From Bacteroidota bacterium (GTDB lineage: Bacteria > Bacteroidota > Ignavibacteria > Palsa-1295): a DNA stretch of 64,000 bases. The stretch covers positions 44,327 to 108,326 of the forward strand of contig JAUZNX010000011.1 of NCBI GenBank assembly GCA_030706745.1, in the 5' to 3' direction. Both the position numbers and the translations under genes were made by a program. Shown piece after piece: positions 51,912 through 61,128 of the stretch. The notes beneath the pieces are model-generated. The model worked only from the letters and a program-made list of their open reading frames with translations. It ran no database searches and was not told where the DNA came from. Numbering within the stretch: the stretch's first letter is position 1; the number at the start of each line of letters is the position of its first letter.

Positions 51912-52405
51912 GGTTCTCTGTTTTTCGAAAGTATCAGCTTTTTCGAAATTCCCTCAAATATTTCTGAATTGCATGGGTCGCCTGAGATTTCACCAGTAAC
52001 TTCTTGTAGCCAAAGCTTTAATTCAGCAATTCGAATACGCTCGAGCGCCGTCTTAGTGATGAGAGCACACATTGGAAGCATAGAGCCATAAATCTGCTTC
52101 GCGTTATCATTGTTCATCAGCGGCCAAAGTGCAAGGATTTGCGCATCTTTATAGCGAACCCAGGCAACTTCAGCATCACGAAACCGCGCTGCGCCGATCG
52201 AATCTGGAGAGCGATTGACGCTGGAATCGCCGTCCTTAATCGCGGTCAATACTTCATGGTATACCCTATTAAGGTCTTTGTCAACCTTTTCAAAAGTTTG
52301 TCTGTAGATCGGATCGTGCTCGGTCCCAACCATCGATTGAGAGGATGCTGGAAGCGATAAGTGCACGATTACCATAGCAACAAGAATCTGAATCGCAATT
52401 CTCAT
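51908..52405 (-). CDS. LprI-like (DUF1311) exported protein within the dcw cluster
   Basis: 165 residues with a signal peptide (AIQILVAMVIVHLSLPASSQ). The body has the DUF1311 pattern: DLNRVYHEVLTAI, then ARFRDAEVAWVRYKDAQILALWP, GSMLPMCALITKTALERIRIAELKLWL, a late CNSE. LprI of Mycobacterium is a lysozyme inhibitor, and other DUF1311 proteins are envelope proteins of unknown role. The gene is visibly more AT-rich than its neighbours, yet its stop overlaps ftsW by 4 bases and its start lies 6 bases after murD. It could protect the wall or be a captured gene. Confidence 0.68.
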   Translation of the reverse strand: MRIAIQILVAMVIVHLSLPASSQSMVGTEHDPIYRQTFEKVDKDLNRVYHEVLTAIKDGDSSVNRSPDSIGAARFRDAEVAWVRYKDAQILALWPLMNNDNAKQIYGSMLPMCALITKTALERIRIAELKLWLQEVTGEISGDPCNSEIFEGISKKLILSKNREP

Positions 52406-52411
52406 ACTGCC

Positions 52412-53761
52412 CTACAATTGATTAACCAACTCCTTAAACACTCTCCCTCGGTGCTCGTAGTTTTCGAACATATCGAAGCTCGCGCAGGCGGGGGATAGGA
52501 GCACGATGTCGCCGGGCGCTGCAGCTTCTTTCGCTAATCGCACGGCCTCTTCCATTGACATTCCGGCGGAGTGAATCGGCTTCATCCCTTTGAAGAACTT
52601 CTCTATTTTCTCAGCACCTTTGCCGACGGTTACGATCGCCTTCACGTGCTGCTCGACCAAGTCTTTGATCTTTGAGTAATCGTTGCCCTTATCCTTACCG
52701 CCAGCAATGAGGATAATCGGCTCCTTGAAACTGCCGAGTGCGTAATAGACTGAATCGACGTTCGTGGCCTTCGAGTCGTTGTAATACTTCACGCCGTTCA
52801 GTTCGCGCACGAACTCGATGCGGTGTTCGACGCCCTGAAATGTTCGTAGTGTCTCGCGGATGGCATCGAACTCGACTCCCATCGTTCGGGCCATAAGCGC
52901 GGCTGCCATTGCATTCATCAGGTTGTGCGGACCGGGAATGCCGATCTCCGCGCGGCTCATCAGTACTTCCCTTTCGCGACCGATGCGAAGCATGATGTCA
53001 TCCCCTTGCAAGTAGGCGCCTTGCTTTAGCTCCTCCTTCAGCGAAAATCCCAGCGTGCGGACGCTTACTGTCTCAGCAACATTGCGCACCGTCTCGTCAT
53101 CGTGATTATAGACGAAGACATCGTGTCCCTTCTGATTCTCGATGATTCGAAACTTGGACTGGATATACGCTTCGTAATTCTTGTAGCGGTCCAGATGATC
53201 CGGCGTGATGTTCAGAATGGCTGATACTTTAGGGCGGAATGTATCTATGGTATCCAGTTGGAAGCTCGAGACTTCGAGTACAACTACGGCTTTCTCTCCT
53301 TTCGCCTGATCGACAACTTCAGAGAATGCGATGCCGATGTTGCCGGCTACCAGCGTATTCCAACCGGCACGCTTGAAAATCTCACCGACGAGCGTGGTTG
53401 TCGTCGTCTTCCCGTTTGTGCCGGTAATGGCCAACACAGGCGCTTCGCATTGATCGAACGCGATCTCGATCTCACTCAAAATCTTGATGCCTTTTTCGTG
53501 TGCGAGCTTTACAATCGGCGCTTCCCGAGGAACGCCAGGACTAAGCACCACATAATCCGCTTCGAGCACCCGATGTGTATTCTCATCGAATTCATATTCG
53601 ACACCGATCTCGTCCAATTCATAGGCTGCAGCGTCAAACTTCGACCGGTTGCCGCTCTCGGATAGAAACACTTTGGCCCTGCGCGTCTTGAGCAAGCGCG
53701 CGACCGCGAGGCCGGACTTCCCGGCTCCTAAGATCGAAAAACGTTTGCCACGAACAAGCAT
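52412..53761 (-). CDS. murD: UDP-N-acetylmuramoylalanine-D-glutamate ligase
   Basis: 449 residues from ATG 53761 (MLVRGKRFSILGAGKSGLAVARLL). The open frame continues 29 codons upstream, but only through a heptad repeat whose translation (HYQLSSINYTTLHYQLF) is repetitive. Motifs: ITGTNGKTTTTTLVGE P-loop, VLEVSSFQLDTI, NITPDHLDRY, YYNDSKATNVDS, ILIAGGKDKGNDYS and LLSPACASFDMF. Adds D-Glu to UDP-MurNAc-L-Ala. No Shine-Dalgarno is seen; upstream of the ATG is ACCCCC and then repeat. Confidence 0.95.
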   Translation of the reverse strand: MLVRGKRFSILGAGKSGLAVARLLKTRRAKVFLSESGNRSKFDAAAYELDEIGVEYEFDENTHRVLEADYVVLSPGVPREAPIVKLAHEKGIKILSEIEIAFDQCEAPVLAITGTNGKTTTTTLVGEIFKRAGWNTLVAGNIGIAFSEVVDQAKGEKAVVVLEVSSFQLDTIDTFRPKVSAILNITPDHLDRYKNYEAYIQSKFRIIENQKGHDVFVYNHDDETVRNVAETVSVRTLGFSLKEELKQGAYLQGDDIMLRIGREREVLMSRAEIGIPGPHNLMNAMAAALMARTMGVEFDAIRETLRTFQGVEHRIEFVRELNGVKYYNDSKATNVDSVYYALGSFKEPIILIAGGKDKGNDYSKIKDLVEQHVKAIVTVGKGAEKIEKFFKGMKPIHSAGMSMEEAVRLAKEAAAPGDIVLLSPACASFDMFENYEHRGRVFKELVNQL

Positions 53762-53771
53762 GGGGGTAAAT

Positions 53772-53873
53772 AGTTGATAGTGGAGAGTGGTATAGTTGAT
53801 AGAGGATAGTTGATAGTGAAGAGGATTGGTGATCCAATTAACTATCAACTATCCTCTATCAACTATCCACTAC
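53772..53873. repeat. Heptad hairpin filling the mraY-murD spacer, 26-bp perfect stem
   Basis: Units AGTTGAT, AGTGGAG and similar from 53772. The arm 53792-53817 is exactly complementary to 53841-53866 (26 bp). The loop itself contains ATTGG-TGAT-CCAAT. The spacer between the mraY TAA (53874-53876) and the murD ATG holds nothing else. Same motif family as the hairpin at 14830-14898. Confidence 0.9.
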
Positions 53874-55001
53874 TTACCGTACCTTAAAGGTGGTCAGCGC
53901 GAGGATAGCGAGAATGATCGCCGCGATATACGCGCGGGTCACGATCTTCGACTCGGCCCAGCCGCAGAGTTCGAAATGATGATGCAGCGGTGCCATTCGG
54001 AATATTCGCCGTCCTTCGCCATAGATCTTGCGGGACGCCTTGAAATATCCGGTCTGCATGATGACCGAGATCGATTCCAGAAAGAAGATACCTCCGACAA
54101 TGGGAAGTACAAATTCCTTTTTGCACAGCACCATCATGGTTCCCATCGCTCCGCCCAATGCGAGCGAGCCGGTATCGCCCATGAATACTTCAGCCGGATG
54201 CGCATTGTACCATAGGAAGCCAAGCACCCCTCCGACGAGCGATGCGGAAAACACGCTGAGTTCACCGGCGCCGCGAAGATATGGGATGTTCAGGTAATCG
54301 CTGAGTTGCAGATTGCCGGAAAAATATACGATTGCCGCGATCGGGATGAATGCGATTGCCACCGTTCCCGCAGCGAGTCCATCCAAGCCATCCGTCAGGT
54401 TCACGGCATTCGAGGTTGCCGTAATGACGAAAATAACGAACAGCACATAGAGTACCGGCCCGAACTCGAAAACGAGGTTCTTGAAAAATGGAACCGTCGT
54501 TGCGGTAGTAATATCGACACCGGCATATTTGAACAGATTGGTCGAGAACATGATCGTCAGTGAAACGATGAGCCCTACCGCGACCTGCCCCATGATCTTA
54601 TATCGACCAACGAGTCCCTTTTTCTTCTTCTTGACGACTTTCAGGTAATCATCGAGGAAGCCGACGCCGCCCAGTAGTAATGTAGAAACTAGAATCAGAA
54701 TGATGAATACGTTACTTAGCTCAGCCCAAAGTAGGGTCGGAATGACGATTGAGATTAGAACGATGAGTCCACCCATCGTTGGCGTTCCGGCTTTTGCGAG
54801 ATGCTGTTTTGGCGCCTCGACTTTACCTTGCTCGCCAATCTGCAATGCCTTCAATCGCGCAATGATCTTCGGACCGCTCCAGAGACTAATGAGCAGCGCC
54901 GTGATTGCCGCCAGCGCACTCCGGAACGTCAGGTATCGGAAAAGGTCTCCTCCGGGCGGGCTAAACGTTCGATTGATCCAATTGAAAAGATAATAGAACA
55001 T
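53874..55001 (-). CDS. mraY: Phospho-N-acetylmuramoyl-pentapeptide transferase
   Basis: 375 residues, ten helices. Makes lipid I from UDP-MurNAc-pentapeptide and undecaprenyl phosphate. Catalytic acidic motifs: [32 protein letters not shown] and [15 protein letters not shown]. The [17 protein letters not shown] segment is the MraY-specific HHH motif. PTMGGLIVL is also present. Starts [11 protein letters not shown], 15 bases after the murF stop. Its stop runs directly into a heptad hairpin. Confidence 0.96.
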   Translation of the reverse strand: MFYYLFNWINRTFSPPGGDLFRYLTFRSALAAITALLISLWSGPKIIARLKALQIGEQGKVEAPKQHLAKAGTPTMGGLIVLISIVIPTLLWAELSNVFIILILVSTLLLGGVGFLDDYLKVVKKKKKGLVGRYKIMGQVAVGLIVSLTIMFSTNLFKYAGVDITTATTVPFFKNLVFEFGPVLYVLFVIFVITATSNAVNLTDGLDGLAAGTVAIAFIPIAAIVYFSGNLQLSDYLNIPYLRGAGELSVFSASLVGGVLGFLWYNAHPAEVFMGDTGSLALGGAMGTMMVLCKKEFVLPIVGGIFFLESISVIMQTGYFKASRKIYGEGRRIFRMAPLHHHFELCGWAESKIVTRAYIAAIILAILALTTFKVR

Positions 55002-55016
55002 CGTTGTGATGGATCG

Positions 55017-56531
55017 TTAAGCTCGTTGCAGCATCTCGATCAACTCTTCCATCTTCATGCCGCGCGACCCTTTAATGAGTACTGCATCCCCAGGTTTCAG
55101 AATCGCACGGAGCGCCATAGCGAGTTGCTTCTTAGTTTTGAAGTATGAATCTACTGCTGCGCCATCTCGTTGCCGGCCTGCGGTATGATACGCCTTCCAT
55201 GCAAGTTCCATGTCGGTCCCAGTGAAGAAGACATCATCGAGTTTGCAGTTCGCAACCCATCGGCCAAGCGCACGATGTTCGCGTTCCGATGTCGCACCGA
55301 GCTCGAACATATCACCGAGCACAGCAATTTTTCGACCGTCTGCCGGAAAGGATTCCAGAGTCCGGAGTGCGGCTTCCATTGAGTCCGGATTCGCATTGTA
55401 TGCATCGTTGAGGATCGTCACACCGTCCGGGGTATGTACTACTTCGAGCCGTTTTGTGTGTGGTCGAAATTGTTCGATCTGCGTCTTGATCTCGGTCCGC
55501 CGAAGTCCGAAATGCATCGCAACTGCAATCGCCGCCGCGACCATGTTAGGTGCGTAATCCGCAATCAGATGCGTGCGAACCTTGAACGACTTGCCTCCAG
55601 ATCCAATGCGGAGCTCCATTCGCCCGTCTTTGGTCGTCGCGATCTTCTCGGCAAACACATGTTTCGGGCGTCCTTCATCGTGGGTACCGAAAGTCCAACA
55701 CCGATCATCGAACATTTTTGCGGCGGGCCGAAGGTAGCGGTCATCCATGTTGACAAACGCGATGCCGCGTCGGGCGTTGACCTGCTCGAATGCCGCCCCC
55801 TCCTCAGTTGCGACACCTTTCAGATCTTTGAAAAATTCGAGATGCTCTCGGCCGATATTCGTCACGAGCACATGTGTCGGCTCTGCGACACTGCAAAGCC
55901 ACGCAATCTCGCCAGGATGATTGGTGCCGATTTCGAGCACCGCCAGACCGTGTCCATCGCGAAGTTGAAACAACATTCGTGGCACGCCAATCTGGTTGTT
56001 GAAATTCGCCTCGGTCTTTAGAACATCGAACGCATCGGAGAGCACATGCGCCACTAATTCCTTTGTCGTGGTTTTGCCGTTCGAACCGGCAATGGCCAAC
56101 ACGGGAATATTGAATTTCTTGCGATACCGATTTGCGAGCGCGCCTAATGCATCGAGCGTATCCTTGACGATAAGCATTGGAAGCCCCGGCTTACTTTTAT
56201 GCCCACGAGACCACTCTTCAGAGACGATTGCCGCGATCGCATGCTCGCGCTGGACGTCCGGCAAGAACTTATGTCCATCGAAATTTGGGCCTCTCAGCGC
56301 AACAAAAAGATCGTTCTGCCGCACAGTTCTCGAATCGGTCGAGACATCGTGGAAGGTCAGATTCGGATCGAGTTCGGAGAGTCCGATCTCTCGAACGAAC
56401 GGGACCGAGAGCAAGTCAAGAACGGTAAGATTCAATTTCGAGGTGCCGGTGCGGTGAGTATGCCAAAGCGAATCGATTGCTGCGGACCTTCCAACTGCCC
56501 GGGGCCGCTCGGGACGTTGACATAACAGCAC
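55017..56531 (-). CDS. murF: UDP-N-acetylmuramoyl-tripeptide-D-alanyl-D-alanine ligase
   Basis: 504 residues if ATG 56531 is used. The family-like region starts only near LNLTVLDLLSVPFVREIG, so a TTG at 56435 is a possible alternative; neither has a good ribosome site. Motifs: DSRTVRQNDLFVAL, IAGSNGKTTTKELVAHVL P-loop, LEIGTNHPGEI, TNIGREHLEFF, ILNDAYNANPDSMEAAL, AVLGDMFELG and LIKGSRGMKMEEL. Adds D-Ala-D-Ala to complete the pentapeptide. Since ddl is not in this cluster, D-Ala-D-Ala must be supplied from elsewhere. Confidence 0.94.
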   Translation of the reverse strand: MLLCQRPERPRAVGRSAAIDSLWHTHRTGTSKLNLTVLDLLSVPFVREIGLSELDPNLTFHDVSTDSRTVRQNDLFVALRGPNFDGHKFLPDVQREHAIAAIVSEEWSRGHKSKPGLPMLIVKDTLDALGALANRYRKKFNIPVLAIAGSNGKTTTKELVAHVLSDAFDVLKTEANFNNQIGVPRMLFQLRDGHGLAVLEIGTNHPGEIAWLCSVAEPTHVLVTNIGREHLEFFKDLKGVATEEGAAFEQVNARRGIAFVNMDDRYLRPAAKMFDDRCWTFGTHDEGRPKHVFAEKIATTKDGRMELRIGSGGKSFKVRTHLIADYAPNMVAAAIAVAMHFGLRRTEIKTQIEQFRPHTKRLEVVHTPDGVTILNDAYNANPDSMEAALRTLESFPADGRKIAVLGDMFELGATSEREHRALGRWVANCKLDDVFFTGTDMELAWKAYHTAGRQRDGAAVDSYFKTKKQLAMALRAILKPGDAVLIKGSRGMKMEELIEMLQRA

Positions 56532-56577
56532 CTATAGTCGATCCGGCTCCCGTCGCAGCTCGCGAAATCCGCGTATT

Positions 56578-58095
56578 TCATCGCATTCGAAGCACTTCTT
56601 CGCGGTCGTCGAAATGATGTCGTTCCTGACCAATGATTTGATACTGTTCATGTCCCTTTCCCGCAATAAGAATCACATCCCCGGATTTCGCACGGATCAC
56701 TGCTTTATTAATTGCCAGACTCCGATCCATTTCCATTTCGACTTTCTTTCTGGAAATGGATGGAATACCGATAAAGATCTCATCAATGATTTCCTGAGGT
56801 GACTCCGATCGCGGGTTATCGGAAGTGATAATCACGATATCCGATCGCTCCGCTGCAATCTGGCCCATGAGCGGGCGTTTCGACCGATCACGATCTCCTC
56901 CGCACCCAAAGACCGTGATTATACGTGCCTGCGGCTCGAGTTGCCGAATGGTATCGAGCACGTGCTCCAATGCGTCTGGCGTGTGCGCATAATCGATGAT
57001 CGCTGTGGCGCCACCAGCCAGCGATATCGTTTCAAATCTGCCGCGCACCGGTCCAAGACTGGGAGTGAGCGTCGCTATGGTTGCGAGCGAACAATCTTCG
57101 ACGCCGAAATACAGCGCGCCGATTGCGGACATCAGGTTCTCCACATTAAACGCGCCCACGAGTCCGGAATGTATCAGCGCCGATTCATCCGAATATCTTT
57201 TCTGTACGCGAAAGTTGCTTCCGGCAATCGAAAGATCGAGATCCGTCGCAAAGAGATCTCCGGCTGCGGAGTGGTGATCGCTCGCGATAGAAAACGTATG
57301 CGCATTTGCTCGGGTCCGCTCGACCATCCGGTATCCATATGGATCATCGGCATTTGTGACTGCGATTGCAGTATCTTTCAGTCCATTGAAGAATTTTTGC
57401 TTAGCCAGAAAATACTCTTCCATCGTATGATGAAAGTCGAGATGATCCTGCGTAAGATTCGTAAAGACTGCGATATCAAAATCCAGTGCAGCAACACGAT
57501 CGAGTACAACGGCATGCGAGCTGACTTCGATCACGCACGTTGTGACACCGCTTGCGACCATGCGGCCGAGCAGCTCGGAAATGTCTCGCGACTCCGGTGT
57601 CGTATGCGTCGCTTCGATCTCCACACCAGCGATTTGGATCCCGACGGTACCCATAAGTCCGACAAGTTCGCCACGCTGTTCCAGCAATTGCTTAATGAGG
57701 CTGGTGGTCGTCGTTTTGCCATTCGTGCCAGTGACTCCAATGAGTCGCAATTTCTCGCTGGGCGAGCCAAAGGCCTCCTCGGAGATCACGGCAAGCGCGA
57801 GTCGGCTATTCTCGACAAGAATTCGTGTTGCACCCGCATGCTCGGCATCTTCGTTCGAGAAGGCGTGTGCATCATCGAGCACGATCGTTCGCGCTCCGCG
57901 GGCCAGCGCCTGCGGGATATAACGGTGACCATCCGTCTCAAAACCGCGAATTGCGAAAAAGACATCGCCGGACCGTACATCACGAGAATCATAACGCGGG
58001 CTGGAGAGATCGGCCTCCCCTTGCACGTTCCCATTGGGTGCATAGTATTCAAGAAGGCCGATCTCCTCCAACCGCGTTAGCTCACGAAATTTCAT
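56578..58095 (-). CDS. murE: UDP-N-acetylmuramoyl-tripeptide synthetase (meso-DAP type)
   Basis: 505 residues. Adds the third amino acid to UDP-MurNAc-dipeptide. Motifs: DSRDVRSGDVFFAI, GVTGTNGKTTTTSLIKQL P-loop, EVSSHAVVLDRV, TNLTQDHLDFH, IIDYAHTPDALEHVL and FGCGGDRDRSKRPLMG. TSDNPRSESPQEI contains the DNPR motif that marks enzymes using meso-diaminopimelate, so the wall should be of the DAP type. Ends KGHEQYQIIGQERHHFDDREEVLR. Upstream spacer carries a small repeat hairpin. Confidence 0.95.
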   Translation of the reverse strand: MKFRELTRLEEIGLLEYYAPNGNVQGEADLSSPRYDSRDVRSGDVFFAIRGFETDGHRYIPQALARGARTIVLDDAHAFSNEDAEHAGATRILVENSRLALAVISEEAFGSPSEKLRLIGVTGTNGKTTTTSLIKQLLEQRGELVGLMGTVGIQIAGVEIEATHTTPESRDISELLGRMVASGVTTCVIEVSSHAVVLDRVAALDFDIAVFTNLTQDHLDFHHTMEEYFLAKQKFFNGLKDTAIAVTNADDPYGYRMVERTRANAHTFSIASDHHSAAGDLFATDLDLSIAGSNFRVQKRYSDESALIHSGLVGAFNVENLMSAIGALYFGVEDCSLATIATLTPSLGPVRGRFETISLAGGATAIIDYAHTPDALEHVLDTIRQLEPQARIITVFGCGGDRDRSKRPLMGQIAAERSDIVIITSDNPRSESPQEIIDEIFIGIPSISRKKVEMEMDRSLAINKAVIRAKSGDVILIAGKGHEQYQIIGQERHHFDDREEVLRMR

Positions 58096-58190
58096 TTTTC
58101 AAAGAACGCTGCTTTCGTGCCGCGAGATGCGTCGTGACGCGGTTCTCGGACATGGTCCTCTGGTGTGATCACAGCAGCAATGATGGATGA

Positions 58191-58226
58191 TGAGTTCTGA
58201 ATGATTCAGCACTCAACATTCATCCA
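58191..58226. repeat. Short heptad hairpin between murE and ftsI
   Basis: TGAGTTCTGAAT and ATTCAGCACTCA pair at 11 of 12 positions around a single base. The right side reads in 7-base units ATTCAGC, ACTCAAC, ATTCATC. It lies in the 134-base spacer, near the ftsI stop, and belongs to the ACTCAGC motif class. Confidence 0.65.
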
Positions 58227-58229
58227 TGC

Positions 58230-60611
58230 TTATTGTTCGTCACCAAAGAGCGTAACGGTTGGGCTACCACTCGCTTCCAGCGTCAACAGTGCACCCGGAC
58301 CTGGTTCCTGTCTCAGGACGGTCCCAAGCCCATTCGCATGCACGCGCAGTCCTTTTGCAGAGGCATATTTGATCGCCCGTGTCATCGGTAGCCCCACCAG
58401 TGTGGGGACCACGATGGCTCGATCTTCTTGCCTTGGATTTGGACGTACGATCTGAAAACGAACTGTATCCCCACCACACTTTTCGACGTTATCGATAATG
58501 CCGTCTTGCGCGTCCCTCGAGGACGTTCCAAGCACGACAAATCCCTGGCTCGCAAGGAGCGAGCGCCCTTGATCGACCGACAGCCCGAGCACATTCGGCA
58601 TCTGCCGCGATTCGGAACGCGTCGCCAGTAATGTTCCATCGATATCCACTACGCCCTCCTCGACAACCGGCTTCTCCTGCCGAGTCTGCGTTCGCGCTTC
58701 GGCTGGGAGCGTACCATTCATGTCCATGATCTGCATGGCAATCTCGCGAAAGATTGGACCACTGACGGTGCCGCCATAGTAGCCATTATGTGGCGATCGC
58801 AGAATCACACTGATGAGGTACTCAGGCTTTTGAGCCGGGAAAAAACCTGTAAAGCTGGAGGTATAATGTTGCTTCGACCAATGTCCATCGACAAGTTGCT
58901 GGGCTGTACCCGTCTTGCCTGCAATGCGGACACCCTTAATCTGTGCGAGTGTTGCCGTACCCGAGTCGACGACGCCTTCCATGAGGCCGATCAGCGTGCG
59001 GCACGTTGCTTCACTGACGACGCGACGAATTTCCTGCGGTTGTGTTGCGATCGATCCACTTGGTCCGTCTCGCTTTGCGATGATATATGGCTTCATCATA
59101 AGTCCATAATTCGCAACGGTCGCGTATGCAACCGCCATCTGAATCGGCGTTGCGGTCAGCTCATATCCAAAGGCCATATACCGTTTTGAATTCGCTTGCC
59201 ACGAAGCGGGCGTGTGAAGAACGCCCTTTACTTCCCCGGGCAGATCGATGCCGGTGTAGTTGCCAATCCCAAAATCACGAAGATACTTGTAGAACCTGCG
59301 CCGGTCGAGCTTGTCGGAAATCTTGGCGAACGAAATGTTGCTCGATTTTTCGAGTGCCTGTCGAAACGTGAGAATTCCATACTCGTGCGTATCCGTAATC
59401 CGGACACCCTTTTCGGGCGCCCAGTGACCATGTTCGGCGTCGATCTTGTCGTCCGGTTTCCATGCTCCATCTTCCAACGCTGCGGATGCCACCAGTACTT
59501 TGATCGTCGAACCCGGCTCGTACGCATCCGTGATCGCGCGATTGCGCAGCATATCATTCGTGGCATTGCCGAAATGATTCGGATCGAAATCCGGTACGTT
59601 CGCCAATGCGAGGATCTCGCCGGTGGATGGGCGCATTACGATTGCGATGCCTGCTTCCGCCCCTGCCTTCTCAACGCCGGCCTTGAGCGCCGATTCTGTC
59701 GCCGATTGTATTCCTTCGTCGATGGTCAGCGTCAGATCTTCGCCATCCTTTGCCGGCGTTTGGTCATAGTCCACATCGGGTCGTAGCGCGCCGTGTCCGT
59801 CCTTCTGCATGATTTGCGTGCCTACATGTCCAGCCAGATCTCGATTTGCCAGAAGTTCGATGCCGGCAAGGCCACGCCCATCTTTGCTCGCGAAACCAAT
59901 GACATGCGAAGCTCGATCGCCGAACGCATAGTTTCGGCGGGAGTCAAGCATGCGAATCAGCCCACGATCCTTGACGGAATCCAGCCTCGCAGCAACTTCC
60001 AACGGGACTTCTTTTTCCACGACGATGTACCGTCGCGAAGTATCATTGAACGCCGCAAGATAAGCCTTTGCAGGCCGTCCAAATACCTCTGCAAACAGCG
60101 CCGCAAGTTGTTCCTTGTGTTGGATGGACTTGGGATCGACAGCGTACTTGACAACGAAAGCATTGGTCGCAAGGATCATCCCGTGCCGATCACGAATCAC
60201 CCCGCGCCGCGCCGGAATTGCCGCCACGGTCTTATATTGCTCGGCCGCCTCACGAGAAAATGCATCATGATCGAGAACTTGAAGCTTGAAGAGCTTACCA
60301 ATAACCAAGAACAGTGCGAGCATGAAGCACGCAAGGACGACGTACAGACGGCCATTGCTTGTCAACGCATTGGCGGGCTTGGGAGTCGCAAGCAGTCGCT
60401 TGATCAGCGGCGTTTCCGGCTCATCCAATTTGGCCAGATCCTGCTCTGGCGTCAGTTCAGCGCTCGTTCGAATTCCATTGAATGATGGTCCGGCCGGGGT
60501 GGTGCGCGGTTGCGCCGATCGGAAATCGAACATTGCGGGCGGCGCCGCGCGCGGCGGGGCCTGCAGCGTAGGCTCGCCGAACGGTAGCTCATCCTGTTCC
60601 CGCCATTTCAT
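58230..60611 (-). CDS. ftsI: Septal class b penicillin-binding protein with PASTA domains
   Basis: 793 residues. A Pro-rich cytoplasmic N-terminus of about 85 residues leads to one helix (LYVVLACFMLALFLVIGKLF) and the dimerisation domain (IPARRGVIRDRHGMILATN). The transpeptidase has Ser368-x-x-Lys371 in EPGSTIKV, SSN at 423-425 and KTGTAQ at 564-569. Two PASTA repeats fill 670-793 (MPNVLGLSVDQGRSLLASQGF and VVPTLVGLPMTRAIKYASAKG). It cross-links septal peptidoglycan with FtsW. PASTA domains are common in Gram-positive and SpoVD-type enzymes and also occur in the FCB group. 16 bases after the FtsL-like gene. Confidence 0.94.
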   Translation of the reverse strand: MKWREQDELPFGEPTLQAPPRAAPPAMFDFRSAQPRTTPAGPSFNGIRTSAELTPEQDLAKLDEPETPLIKRLLATPKPANALTSNGRLYVVLACFMLALFLVIGKLFKLQVLDHDAFSREAAEQYKTVAAIPARRGVIRDRHGMILATNAFVVKYAVDPKSIQHKEQLAALFAEVFGRPAKAYLAAFNDTSRRYIVVEKEVPLEVAARLDSVKDRGLIRMLDSRRNYAFGDRASHVIGFASKDGRGLAGIELLANRDLAGHVGTQIMQKDGHGALRPDVDYDQTPAKDGEDLTLTIDEGIQSATESALKAGVEKAGAEAGIAIVMRPSTGEILALANVPDFDPNHFGNATNDMLRNRAITDAYEPGSTIKVLVASAALEDGAWKPDDKIDAEHGHWAPEKGVRITDTHEYGILTFRQALEKSSNISFAKISDKLDRRRFYKYLRDFGIGNYTGIDLPGEVKGVLHTPASWQANSKRYMAFGYELTATPIQMAVAYATVANYGLMMKPYIIAKRDGPSGSIATQPQEIRRVVSEATCRTLIGLMEGVVDSGTATLAQIKGVRIAGKTGTAQQLVDGHWSKQHYTSSFTGFFPAQKPEYLISVILRSPHNGYYGGTVSGPIFREIAMQIMDMNGTLPAEARTQTRQEKPVVEEGVVDIDGTLLATRSESRQMPNVLGLSVDQGRSLLASQGFVVLGTSSRDAQDGIIDNVEKCGGDTVRFQIVRPNPRQEDRAIVVPTLVGLPMTRAIKYASAKGLRVHANGLGTVLRQEPGPGALLTLEASGSPTVTLFGDEQ

Positions 60612-60627
60612 ACCATTATCTCTAAGA

Positions 60628-61089
60628 CTACTTTACGATGACGATGTCATCCCCAGTTGCCTCGATCATTCCCAGTTTTGCTTTTGAAATATCCTCGATT
60701 CGGCTCGGAGCCGAAAGCTGCATTTCGGATGCTCGCATGCGCAGGATTCTCTGCTCGGTCTGTGCAATCTGCTGGTCGAGCTTCGTTCGCTCCGCAGTCA
60801 GACGATTGACCTGTAGCGTATTCCAGATGATCAGCACGGCGCAGCCAACCATCACACCAAAAAAGACGATGACATAGAGCGTGGGCATCTTCTTGACGAC
60901 ACGCTCAAATTCACTCGGCTCCTGGCGAATTGGCTTTGGACGCTCCATCGGTCCAGCAATTTCCGGAGCGATGCGAGGTTGCGAGTGCGGGGTATGATCG
61001 CTGCCAGTCACACCGATCAGTCCACTACCTGCCGGGGATACTCCGGTTCTCGATCGTATTGTCCCAGCCGAAATTGCAATGGTTGCCAT
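60628..61089 (-). CDS. ftsL: FtsL-like division protein
   Basis: 153 residues. A Pro/Ser-rich cytoplasmic part of about 70 residues leads to a single helix (TLYVIVFFGVMVGCAVLIIW), then a heptad coiled coil (NTLQVNRLTAERTKLDQQIAQTEQRILRMRASEMQLSAPSRIEDISKAKLGM). The closing pattern (RIEDISKAKLGM) is that of FtsL/DivIC proteins. Sequence conservation is low in this family, so the call rests mainly on topology and position between rsmH and ftsI. It recruits FtsW-FtsI with FtsQ and FtsB. Confidence 0.78.
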   Translation of the reverse strand: MATIAISAGTIRSRTGVSPAGSGLIGVTGSDHTPHSQPRIAPEIAGPMERPKPIRQEPSEFERVVKKMPTLYVIVFFGVMVGCAVLIIWNTLQVNRLTAERTKLDQQIAQTEQRILRMRASEMQLSAPSRIEDISKAKLGMIEATGDDIVIVK

Positions 61090-61128
61090 ACTCTACTTCC
61101 TCCTATCTATCACTGATTCTCGCCCACA

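Noticed and set aside
51024..52091. 355-residue open frame on the plus strand
   Set aside because: Antisense to ftsW and the LprI-like gene; no domain.
53762..53848. N-terminal extension of MurD
   Set aside because: The 29 extra residues are translated heptad repeat and the family start is at 53761.
56941..58080. 379-residue open frame on the plus strand
   Set aside because: Antisense to murE; no domain and no start signal.
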